DNA of 14,812 nucleotides from Holosporales bacterium (GCA_031257415.1 JAIROR010000013.1:1-14812), one strand, 5' to 3'; positions 7,631 to 14,622 are shown, counted from the stretch's first letter. The notes: generated by a model from the sequence alone, not told the origin. Made by a program: numbers and translations.

Positions 7631-7695
7631 TAATAAATCACCAAAGTCTTAACACAGGCAATATACCCTGCGTTAAGACTCTCGCAATTCTTTAT
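7631..7695. repeat. 65-bp direct repeat, copy 1
   Basis: Matches 8897-8961 at 64 of 65 positions; the only difference is T7638 against C8904. The central part is a hairpin (7645-7680). This copy lies downstream of the secreted protein gene that ends at 7712. It contains, in an untranslated position, the same last codons (KELRES and stop) that end the MORN-like gene in copy 2. Confidence 0.95.
7645..7680 (-). terminator. Hairpin downstream of the secreted protein gene
   Basis: AGTCTTAAC (7645-7653) pairs with GTTAAGACT (7672-7680). After one A/C mismatch, CAGG (7655-7658) pairs with CCTG (7667-7670) around an 8-base loop. On the minus strand it is followed by TTTGGTGATTTATT, only moderately U-rich, so it is terminator-like rather than a textbook intrinsic terminator. 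Confidence 0.55.
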
Positions 7696-7711
7696 GATTT
7701 GCTATCTGGCT

Positions 7712-8815
7712 TTACTTATTCTGCAGAGGTAAATCCTGAAAGCGATTCTTCTCAGGCGCGCACAGCGTTAGGGACTCTTCGCAAACTTTCTTCGCCTGCA
7801 CGAGTTCGTCGATAAGTTTTTCATCAAATAGCGGAATATATGGCACACCTGCGTCCTTTGCTAGTTGTTCTTTATTTTTAATCGCATTCATAATTAGGGT
7901 AAAACTTGTATCATTGGCCATTTTGGCAGTGGGCGGAAGCTCGCGCTTTGCCATTGCAACATATACACATTTACATATATTAACAAGTTCCGCAGCATTT
8001 TCATCAGCCAGTTTTTTAAACTGCTCGGCATCCATGCACGGATTAAGAAAATCATTTCCTAAGTGTGATGATGCAATCGGTTGTACCATTATGTCAACTG
8101 GCTCGCCTTTTGCTTGAGCGCCAAGTTTCTTATTCAAAGAGGCGTTGTCATTAACGAACCGTTCCGTGTTTTCATAACTTGAATCGTACCACGCCTTTAT
8201 ATGGAGCAAGTGGAAACATTGGGTATACTCTTTATTACCAAATACATTGTTAAATTCCGAATAAAAAACTTTTGCATCTTTATTTGCTTTTAGGGCTTCA
8301 TTCTCGTTTCTTGGCTTCGACTCACCAACAACACTCAAAAAATCATTGTACGTACCTTGATCAATGGTTATTTCTACTACTATATATAGTAGTTTTCTTA
8401 AAGCCTCTTGCCATTCTTTCTCTGATACATCCGAGTAATCTTTATACCATTTCTTAACTTGTTCAATACTGAGCCCTAAACTTAACACTTCCTTCATATC
8501 TTTGGCAAATTTATCGACGGGCGTATCTTGATCAATGATTATTACTTCTGATATAAGCAGTAAAGCTTCTTGCAATTCGCTCTCTGATACGTCCGAGCAA
8601 TCCTCATAAAATTTCTTAACTTGTTCAAGACTGCATCCTGATCTTAACTTTTTGCTCATATCTTCGACAAGGATGCTGACAAACCGTTCGCCAGTAGCAT
8701 TTCTTACATCGAACACACTAGCATTTCTTACATCGAACACACTAGCACCTGCACTACCTACCAATACACCAACTCCAAGAATTCCTGCCATTATTAAAAT
8801 ACCTATTCTCTTCAT
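7712..8815 (-). CDS. Secreted protein of unknown function with internal duplication
   Basis: I place the start at ATG 8815 (367 residues) rather than in-frame codons up to 8863. MKRIGILIMAGILGVGVLVG is a clean signal peptide, AAGGTAG precedes it, and the promoter at 8854-8882 overlaps the longer version. Cleavage is likely after GSAGA (about residue 24). The mature N-terminus starts with SVFDVRNA twice, made by an exact 24-bp duplication. Residues 62-85 (SLEQVKKFYEDCSDVS..) and 116-139 (SIEQVKKWYKDYSDVS..) are a diverged internal duplication with a 54-residue period, 18 of 24 residues identical in its core. The C-terminal half is charged and helical, with several Cys residues. I recognise no family. 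Exported, possibly host-directed, is an inference from the signal peptide and repeats. A 65-bp hairpin repeat lies 16 bases after the stop. Confidence 0.8.
   Translation of the reverse strand: MKRIGILIMAGILGVGVLVGSAGASVFDVRNASVFDVRNATGERFVSILVEDMSKKLRSGCSLEQVKKFYEDCSDVSESELQEALLLISEVIIIDQDTPVDKFAKDMKEVLSLGLSIEQVKKWYKDYSDVSEKEWQEALRKLLYIVVEITIDQGTYNDFLSVVGESKPRNENEALKANKDAKVFYSEFNNVFGNKEYTQCFHLLHIKAWYDSSYENTERFVNDNASLNKKLGAQAKGEPVDIMVQPIASSHLGNDFLNPCMDAEQFKKLADENAAELVNICKCVYVAMAKRELPPTAKMANDTSFTLIMNAIKNKEQLAKDAGVPYIPLFDEKLIDELVQAKKVCEESLTLCAPEKNRFQDLPLQNK
8695..8747 (-). repeat. 24-bp in-frame tandem duplication in the secreted protein gene
   Basis: Two exact 24-bp units (8695-8718 and 8719-8742) plus the first 5 bases of a third. 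They encode SVFDVRNA twice at the start of the mature protein. Confidence 0.95.
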
Positions 8816-8853
8816 AAACACTACCTTATAAAAAAACGAATAACTCGGCTTGT

Positions 8854-8882
8854 ATAATACCACGTCTTTACAAATTGTGCAA
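8854..8882 (-). promoter_or_regulatory. Putative promoter of the secreted protein gene
   Basis: Read on the minus strand: TTGCAC (8882-8877), a 17-base spacer, then TATTAT (8859-8854) with TGG just before it. Transcription would begin near 8847, about 32 bases before the ATG at 8815. Confidence 0.6.
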
Positions 8883-8896
8883 TAAAATAATGTTGG

Positions 8897-8961
8897 TAAT
8901 AAACCACCAAAGTCTTAACACAGGCAATATACCCTGCGTTAAGACTCTCGCAATTCTTTAT
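8897..8961. repeat. 65-bp direct repeat, copy 2
   Basis: Second copy of the repeat at 7631-7695, 64 of 65 identical. Here its right part codes for the last residues of the MORN-like protein. The stop codon TAA (8939-8941) lies inside the hairpin stem. Confidence 0.95.
8911..8946 (-). terminator. Hairpin at the end of the MORN-like gene
   Basis: The same 9 bp + mismatch + 4 bp hairpin as at 7645-7680. It includes the stop codon of the MORN-like gene and lies between that gene and the promoter of the next minus-strand gene. Weak U-tract on the minus strand. Confidence 0.55.
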
Positions 8962-9199
8962 CATGTTTAAATGATCCTTTATATACTTTATACACACCAT
9001 ACATATCTCCTTCTCTGCATTCTTTTGTGTATACCGTTATCCCGCTTCCCTGTTTTTCCAATTGCTCATTAACATGTCCTTCATACGTAGTTCCATCTGA
9101 ATAGCTTATTTCGACTTTTTCTTTATCAAGCATCCTTATATTCGTGCGCACAACATCATTTGTTGCTACTGACTTTGATACTATTGTCTGTTGGCTCAA
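8939..9199 (-). pseudogene. MORN-like small protein, apparently frameshifted from its signal peptide
   Basis: The open frame gives 86 residues from a TTG at 9199. Its centre reads DGTTYEGHVNEQLEKQGSG, then VYKGSFKHD; the YEG..Q..G and YKGSF pattern resembles two MORN repeats, which in other proteins bind membranes or partner proteins. There is no Shine-Dalgarno sequence before the TTG. A well-formed signal peptide (9263 downward) lies directly upstream in another frame, with a promoter ahead of it. The likely ancestral protein was signal peptide plus this domain, separated now by a 1- or 2-base indel near 9199-9215. The body frame has a TAG upstream, so it cannot reach an ATG there. Alternatively the frame is intact and TTG is used, or the shift is a sequencing error. 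The 3' end lies in the 65-bp repeat. Confidence 0.6.
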
Positions 9200-9263
9200 T
9201 ACAGCTGCTCGCGTATGCTGGCACTATTGCCACTGCCGCAATCAAAAACGTCTTCTTAATCAT
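9156..9263 (-). pseudogene. Signal-peptide fragment of the frameshifted MORN-like gene
   Basis: On the minus strand ATG at 9263 opens MIKKTFLIAAVAIVPAYASS, a textbook Sec signal peptide with an AYA cleavage site. The frame continues for 15 residues and stops at TGA (9156-9158). It overlaps the start of the MORN-like frame, which is displaced by +1. The promoter at 9307-9335 is positioned to transcribe it with a leader of about 37 bases. Only GGA at a loose distance serves as a ribosome binding site. Confidence 0.6.
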
Positions 9264-9306
9264 AATTCACTATCCACTAAATAAAAACACAAACTAATTC
9301 AATTGA

Positions 9307-9335
9307 AGGATACAATATAATACAACATCTGTCAA
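9307..9335 (-). promoter_or_regulatory. Putative promoter of the MORN-like gene
   Basis: Read on the minus strand: TTGACA (9335-9330), a 17-base spacer, then TATCCT (9312-9307). Transcription would start near 9300. The boxes and spacing equal those of the M23 peptidase promoter. Confidence 0.55.
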
Positions 9336-9452
9336 GAGTTTATTAGTTGATTTCATGGAAGTTTTATTTGATTCTTGCTAGGCGGATTTTCGAAGAAAGA
9401 ATAGAGCGGTCGTATACTGCTCCAATACTAATCCAAAAGCCACACACACACG

Positions 9453-11888
9453 TTATGACCTGAGGGTGCCTGCGCAGCTATCATTAACTTTCTTCACAAT
9501 TACATTTGATATTTTGTTTATCGTTTCGTCAGAGATTGGAGAATCATTGGATTGCAGAATAACCTCTATGCCAACTGCTTTTTGGGATTCGCTGAGTCTG
9601 TATACATCGAAGACGTTAACCCTTTGAAGCTCCTCGATTCTGGCCGACTTAACGGCATCAACTATTTTTTGAGCTTCTACATTACTATCGACAACGAACG
9701 AGAAATCCCTGGCAACTGGCTGAAACGGAGATAAAGCAATTTGCTTTGGGGTTTTATGAATGATATCCTTCGGCAGAGCATCAAGGAAAATTTCGGCGCA
9801 AACCACTGGCAGATCGAGGCCGAGATCCCGCAGAACGATAGGATGCACTTCCCCGAAATATGCTATGACATTGTTTTTGTTGAATGTATACATTCCATTC
9901 CTCCCTGGATGATAATACGACGGAGCTGCTTTCTGTTTCACTCTAAGTTTTTTCACGTCAACTGCTGCGAGTGTCTTCTCAACGATACGCTTAATGTCAA
10001 ATACAGAGACTTCTGTTTGCTTTTCCTGCCAACTTCTCTCATTATTCATTCCTGAAATGACGATGGACAGCATGTTTTCCTCTTTGATATTCCCATTCAC
10101 TATATTGAACCTTTTGCCGATCTCGAAGAACCTACAATCTTTCTGGCTTCTGTTTTGATTGTTAATTAAAGATTTCAGTATTGAGGCAATGACGGATGGC
10201 CTGAGGACCGTGAACTCGTTTGTTAATGGCTCAGAGAGCTCAACAATACTGGACTTACCAGCAAAAAGCAAACATGTGTTTTGATCCATAAAACTGAATG
10301 TCTTAATTTCATTGAAGCCATTATAAACAAGAACATCTGATAATTTTTCATCAACATATTCGCAATTCACTGGCTGATTATATCTAGGAATATCGATAGA
10401 AGGGATTTTGTCATAGCCATTTAGAATTAGTATCTCTTCTATTATATCTTCCTCAATACTGAGATCGTGCCTGCTTGACGGGGGCGAGACTTCCATTTTA
10501 TTATCATCGAAGCTTAAAACCTGAATGCCGAGCCTGGGCAAGAGCTCTTTGGCGTTCTTCCAGTCGCCACGAGCAAGCCCCGATACATTTGCAAATTTTT
10601 CATACGACACGGAAATCCTGCCAGTATTCTCAGGAAGCACACCGTGCTTTCTTGTGCTAAAAGCTTTGCAGTCTGGATACACACGCCTCAGCAAAGAGGT
10701 GGCATAATTCATTGCAACATCAACAACAGCAGGATCTGTCCCCCTCTCGTTCCTGACCTTGGAATCCGAATTAATTCGCAACTTTTGGCCAGCAAGGCTT
10801 ATGGCCACCTTATTGAAATACGCAGACTCAATAAGAACATTTTTCGTTGATGACGAACAGCCTGTCGATTGTCCTCCCATAATTCCTGCTATCGAAAGTG
10901 GCTGATCATTGGAGCAAATAATAATACTGCCTTTGGGAACGAGCGTCTCTTTTCCATCAAGAGTACCGAGTTTTTCATCTCCGGCAGCGTCTTTTACAAC
11001 GAAACTATTGCTTGGTAGTTTATCAAGATCAAATATATGGAGGGGTTGCCCAATATCAAGGCACACATAGTTCGCTATATCAACGGCTGGATGGATTAAT
11101 TTCTGACCAATAGCTTCAAGCCTTTTTCTGATAAACAATGGAGTTTCTCGTGGAGTTTCTCGTGGAGTTTCTCGTATTTGGGATATTCCCTTAAGAACTC
11201 TTGTGCTGAAATACAAACAATTTTCTGTTTGAATATCAACACTAACTGAACATGCCCCGGAGCCGTATTGATCAGTATCATCGAAATCTTCGATATTGAA
11301 ATCTTTTAAAGTCCCAATATCAGATGCGGCCAGCAATTTAGCAATTCCCCGAACGTTCATGCAGTCTCCCCTGTTTGGAGTTATACTAACATCAAATATA
11401 ACCTCGTTGAGTTCTAGAGCCTCAACCATTGGAGTGCCAATAGTATAGCCATCATCGCCAAGATCGATAATCCCGCCATTACTTGGGAATCTATCAAGAA
11501 GTAGCAATTCCTCTGCCGAGCACATCATTCCCTCACTTTCGATTCCGCGAATTGTTCCCTTTTTGAGTGGAAGACCTGTAGCAGGGATGATAGCCCCGGG
11601 AAAAGAAACTACAACGTGCATCCCTTCTCTAACGTTCGGTGCTCCACAAACGATACACATGGCTTCACCAACGCCAACATCAACTCGACATACAGACAAC
11701 TTATCTGCATTTGGGTGCTTCTCAGTTTTTGCAATCTTGCCTATTACTATTCCGTTGTACCTCTGCGAATTATCGCAGACACTCTCGACTTCAATGCCGA
11801 GAATTGTCAGCCTCGCCGCCAGCTCGGCAACGGAGACGCCATCATTTATTTTGATATGATCGGAAAGCCAATCGAGCGTAAACTTCAT
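9453..11888 (-). CDS. pheT: Phenylalanyl-tRNA synthetase beta subunit
   Basis: The beta chain of the (alpha-beta)2 enzyme that charges tRNA(Phe). It carries tRNA binding, editing of Tyr-tRNA(Phe) and a pseudo-catalytic fold. At 811 residues it is full length. In order: N-terminal MKFTLDWLSDHI; the EMAP/OB tRNA-binding domain (about 40-150, KTEKHPNADKLSVC and CGAPNVREGM); the B3/B4 editing region with NYVCLDIGQPLHIFD and RNERGTDP; the B5 region; the pseudo-catalytic domain; and the C-terminal anticodon-binding FDX-ACB domain (about 720-811, FQPVARDFSFVV). An unusual RETP-RETP-RETP string at about 239-250 comes from three exact 12-bp units, just before the conserved LFIRKRLEAIG. No pheS is adjacent, although pheST is usually an operon. 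There is no obvious Shine-Dalgarno sequence before the ATG. Confidence 0.97.
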   Translation of the reverse strand: MKFTLDWLSDHIKINDGVSVAELAARLTILGIEVESVCDNSQRYNGIVIGKIAKTEKHPNADKLSVCRVDVGVGEAMCIVCGAPNVREGMHVVVSFPGAIIPATGLPLKKGTIRGIESEGMMCSAEELLLLDRFPSNGGIIDLGDDGYTIGTPMVEALELNEVIFDVSITPNRGDCMNVRGIAKLLAASDIGTLKDFNIEDFDDTDQYGSGACSVSVDIQTENCLYFSTRVLKGISQIRETPRETPRETPLFIRKRLEAIGQKLIHPAVDIANYVCLDIGQPLHIFDLDKLPSNSFVVKDAAGDEKLGTLDGKETLVPKGSIIICSNDQPLSIAGIMGGQSTGCSSSTKNVLIESAYFNKVAISLAGQKLRINSDSKVRNERGTDPAVVDVAMNYATSLLRRVYPDCKAFSTRKHGVLPENTGRISVSYEKFANVSGLARGDWKNAKELLPRLGIQVLSFDDNKMEVSPPSSRHDLSIEEDIIEEILILNGYDKIPSIDIPRYNQPVNCEYVDEKLSDVLVYNGFNEIKTFSFMDQNTCLLFAGKSSIVELSEPLTNEFTVLRPSVIASILKSLINNQNRSQKDCRFFEIGKRFNIVNGNIKEENMLSIVISGMNNERSWQEKQTEVSVFDIKRIVEKTLAAVDVKKLRVKQKAAPSYYHPGRNGMYTFNKNNVIAYFGEVHPIVLRDLGLDLPVVCAEIFLDALPKDIIHKTPKQIALSPFQPVARDFSFVVDSNVEAQKIVDAVKSARIEELQRVNVFDVYRLSESQKAVGIEVILQSNDSPISDETINKISNVIVKKVNDSCAGTLRS
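11139..11174 (-). repeat. Triple 12-bp in-frame repeat inside pheT
   Basis: TGGAGTTTCTCG occurs three times exactly head to tail (11139-11150, 11151-11162, 11163-11174), giving RETP three times in PheT. Confidence 0.95.
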
Positions 11889-11972
11889 AAAAGAGTAACC
11901 AGTTTTTTACGACGCACTAGCAAAGACAATACCACACAAATCCGATTTTTCATAGGGCCTACGCGCGAATGC

Positions 11973-11978
11973 ATTATA
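11973..11978 (-). promoter_or_regulatory. Possible -10 box of pheT
   Basis: The 124-base gap between rlmN and pheT has a perfect minus-strand TATAAT (11978-11973) but no -35 match at 16-18 bases. If used, transcription starts near 11966 with a leader of about 78 bases. I see no RNA gene or attenuator with confidence. Confidence 0.4.
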
Positions 11979-12012
11979 CGTTTTAAAGAGACCTAAAAAT
12001 CCGCGACTCGCC

Positions 12013-13047
12013 CTAGCTATGATTATGACCAGCTTCCTGCTGCAGTTGTCCGCAGGCTGCCATTATATCGCGTCCTCTGCTGATTCTAATTGGAGCTTCT
12101 ATTCCGTTCTTCTCCAGTATCTTAACAAACTTACGAACCGCTAGCGCGCTTGATGGAATAAAATGGCAGCCATTCCACAAATTGAATGCCAGTATATTCA
12201 CTTTAGCATTGAGGTCTTTGATGAGAGTTACCAACTCACTGGCGCATTTCTCTGAATCGTTTATCCCATCCAGCATCAGATATTCGAATGTTATCTTCAA
12301 GAAGCCGTGGTGCTTGTAATAGATCTTGCAGGCATCGATTATGCTCTCGATATTGTATGTATCGTTAATTGGCATAATTGAACTTCTAATCTTGTCGTTT
12401 GGGGCATGCAGGGAAATAGCAAGTTTGCATTTTAAATCTGGGGCTATTCGCGATAGAACGTTTGATATTCCTGCTGTCGAAAGAGTGATCTTGCGCGCCG
12501 AGATTACTGTTGAGAATGCGTCTATCGATGCCAGGACATTTTCGACGTTGAGCAGAGGCTCACCCATGCCCATAAAGACGATATTCGAGATTGGATTTTT
12601 CACAGAATCCCCCAGATAATCTCTGATTGCGAAATACTGGCCTATTATCTCCTCAGCCGAAAGATTTCTAGTGAATCCGTTATATCCTGTATTGCAGAAT
12701 TTACACCCGACGGGGCAGCCTACTTGCGATGATACACAGATTGTGTTTCTGTCTTCGGTTGGTATATAAACAGTTTCGATCGTGCTTCCATTCTCAAGCT
12801 CGAGCAGCAATTTCGTTGTTCCATCAACAGAGGTTAGAATACTAACAATCTTTGGTCTATATATATAAAACTCGCTATCCAGCAGATTCTGAAGTTCGGC
12901 TCCGATATTGCTCATCTCAAAGAACGAAGCTTTATTGTGCTTATACAGCCACGAGAAAACCTGCTTTGCTCTGAATTTTGGAAACTCTCTCTCTTGCAGA
13001 AAGGCCTCGAACTCCGCCCTGGTGATGTTTAGGATTCCTTTTTTCAC
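12013..13047 (-). CDS. rlmN: Dual-specificity RNA methyltransferase RlmN (radical SAM)
   Basis: Radical SAM enzyme that methylates C2 of A2503 in 23S rRNA and A37 in some tRNAs, with effects on translational accuracy. The 344-residue protein starts at GTG 13047. The [4Fe-4S]-binding CxxxCxxC is C111, C115 and C118 (GCPVGCKFC). C104 in TICVSS and C332 in AACGQL correspond to the two catalytic cysteines of the family. FMGMGEPLLN and RGRDIMAACGQL are signature strings. It is complete and should be active. The GTG start overlaps the stop of the upstream aminotransferase gene as GTGA (13044-13047), so its translation is probably coupled and it depends on that gene's promoter. Confidence 0.97.
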   Translation of the reverse strand: MKKGILNITRAEFEAFLQEREFPKFRAKQVFSWLYKHNKASFFEMSNIGAELQNLLDSEFYIYRPKIVSILTSVDGTTKLLLELENGSTIETVYIPTEDRNTICVSSQVGCPVGCKFCNTGYNGFTRNLSAEEIIGQYFAIRDYLGDSVKNPISNIVFMGMGEPLLNVENVLASIDAFSTVISARKITLSTAGISNVLSRIAPDLKCKLAISLHAPNDKIRSSIMPINDTYNIESIIDACKIYYKHHGFLKITFEYLMLDGINDSEKCASELVTLIKDLNAKVNILAFNLWNGCHFIPSSALAVRKFVKILEKNGIEAPIRISRGRDIMAACGQLQQEAGHNHS

Positions 13048-14150
13048 GTGAAGAACTCTTTGATTTTTTCGATGACATAGGCGATCTCATACAATGATAA
13101 CCTCGAATGCAGCGGAATGGATAGTATATTCTTATATAGCCATTCGGCGTTCGGCAGACTGTATCCGGCGTTGAATTTCGTCAGCAGATGGTTTGGCTTG
13201 TATTGAACTCCTGTCTCTATTCCTTTGTCCAGCAAGAAGATCTGCAAGGCATCTCTCTTCCCATTCTTCACTATTATTGGGAATATGTGAGGCACAGCAG
13301 TTTTGGTATTCAGTGGGAAAAGAGTAATATCGCCGATATCCTTCAGCTCGTCAATATACATGTTTGCATATTTTTTTCTTAGGAGCCCCAGATCTGAATT
13401 AAACTTCGAGAGCTGAGCTCGTCCAATTGCTGCACAAATGTTGTTCATATGTAATCGCCATCCCTGAAACGTCGTGTCCGAATTCCAACTTCGCTTCCCT
13501 TGGAATCTAGCCTCCGTATCGCCAATTACTCCGAGTAGCCGAGCATCTTTCACCATCTCATGCAATTCGTCGTCATCAGTCAGGATGCATCCCCCATCTG
13601 AGCACGTAATGTTTTTTATTGGATCAAAGCTAAAGCAAAGAGTTCCCGCTCTTTTTGCTATTGCCTCGTCACCAAACGAATGCGCCGCATCCTCTATAAC
13701 AGCTATCTTTTTCTCAAGCGCTATATCGTAGATTCTTTGAATCTTATCACCGCCGCACCCAGCAAATAGCACAGGCATGATTGCTTTCGTTCGACTGGTT
13801 ATTCTCTTGTACATATCGTCTGTATTCATAAATCCATCATCGATATCGATATCTGTTGGTATTGGGATCGCTCCATTGGCTGAAACCGCCTGAAAGCTTG
13901 ATATGAACGTGTACGAAGGGACAAGCACTTCATCGCCACACGAAACCCCTTTTGCCCACGTTGCCATCTGAAGCGCAGCAGTGCACGAATGGACACAAAG
14001 AACATGTAGTTCCGACCTTCCGAAAAAGTTCCCCAGCTCTTGCTCAAATGCAAGAACCTCCCCCCCCATATTCAGAACCTGGGAATCTAGAACTCGACAG
14101 ACAGCCTCCTTTTCTTCAATCCCTACAGAAGCTCCCGACAACTTTATCAT
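13044..14150 (-). CDS. DegT/DnrJ/EryC1-family sugar aminotransferase
   Basis: PLP-dependent aminotransferase of the family that makes amino sugars on nucleotide-sugar intermediates for surface polysaccharides. The 368-residue protein opens with IKLSGASVGIEEKEAV and keeps the VLNMGGEVLAFEQELGNFFG region. It has D154 in VIEDAAHSFG (contact to the PLP ring nitrogen) and K179 in SFDPIKNIT (the Schiff-base lysine), followed by SDGG. The usual SGTAAL phosphate-binding string reads HSCTAAL here, with Cys in place of Gly. The substrate sugar cannot be assigned (ArnB, WecE, PseC and similar enzymes share these motifs). It is the first gene of a two-gene unit with rlmN and overlaps it by four bases. 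The ATG at 14150 has no clear Shine-Dalgarno sequence. A weak TTGACT-N17-TAGCCT lies upstream on the minus strand. Confidence 0.9.
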   Translation of the reverse strand: MIKLSGASVGIEEKEAVCRVLDSQVLNMGGEVLAFEQELGNFFGRSELHVLCVHSCTAALQMATWAKGVSCGDEVLVPSYTFISSFQAVSANGAIPIPTDIDIDDGFMNTDDMYKRITSRTKAIMPVLFAGCGGDKIQRIYDIALEKKIAVIEDAAHSFGDEAIAKRAGTLCFSFDPIKNITCSDGGCILTDDDELHEMVKDARLLGVIGDTEARFQGKRSWNSDTTFQGWRLHMNNICAAIGRAQLSKFNSDLGLLRKKYANMYIDELKDIGDITLFPLNTKTAVPHIFPIIVKNGKRDALQIFLLDKGIETGVQYKPNHLLTKFNAGYSLPNAEWLYKNILSIPLHSRLSLYEIAYVIEKIKEFFT

Positions 14151-14514
14151 ATACGCACTTGAACGATCTACATGCCTCCAAGAAGGCTACACATCGCTGA
14201 TCAAGAAGTCAATGAGTATATGCATATGAAATCAGCACTATATTAACCGTATTGGATCAATTTCATAAGGTCTTTCTCATAGTTTCGCGGACATACACCA
14301 ACACCCTCCTGGTTAACCCAGCGAACTTTCCAAGGAAAGAAAGCCCGCAAGAACAGGTATCAATATTATTGTAGCATGCTTTTTTATTTTTATGCAAGAA
14401 AAATTTTTGTCCCATCTTTGTCCCATGCAAAAAAATTGGAATGAAAACAACCGGAGCGGGCACCTGGGTCGACTTCAGAGAACTATTGCTTTCCCTTGGT
14501 TTTTGCCAACTTCC

Positions 14515-14546
14515 TTAACAAACTATTAACAAACTATTAACAAACC
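14515..14546 (+). repeat. Three TTAAC half-sites at an 11-bp period (CtrA-like array)
   Basis: The 11-mer TTAACAAACTA repeats at 14515-14525 and 14526-14536, and a third near-copy (TTAACAAACC) covers 14537-14546. This makes two overlapping TTAA-N7-TTAAC motifs, the consensus for the alphaproteobacterial response regulator CtrA. The repeat is plain in the sequence; CtrA binding is an inference. Confidence 0.65.
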
Positions 14547-14606
14547 ACCTTTTTTACACAGAAAAATTTAACTGCCTCAAAAATAATTGTAAAAAACGAC
14601 CGCGTG

Positions 14607-14622
14607 TTAACCTTTTTTTAAC
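14607..14622 (+). promoter_or_regulatory. TTAA-N7-TTAAC motif overlapping a -35 box
   Basis: TTAA (14607-14610), seven bases, TTAAC (14618-14622). The second half-site coincides with the putative -35 element TTAACT (14618-14623) of the next gene, the usual geometry of CtrA-activated promoters. Confidence 0.6.

Noticed and set aside
8816..8863. 16-residue upstream extension of the secreted protein
   Set aside because: It would bury the clean signal peptide and overlap its own -10 box. A ribosome binding site fits ATG 8815.
11889..12012. Possible tRNA or attenuator between rlmN and pheT
   Set aside because: No cloverleaf, no Phe-rich leader peptide and no terminator stem could be built by eye.
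14263..14463. 66-codon minus-strand frame in the right-hand regulatory region
   Set aside because: GTG start without a ribosome binding site, no recognisable motif, and position in AT-rich regulatory DNA.
14515..14546. 11-bp repeat read as plasmid iterons or a CRISPR
   Set aside because: Units are too short and contiguous for CRISPR. The TTAA-N7-TTAAC reading explains the 11-bp period without invoking a replicon.
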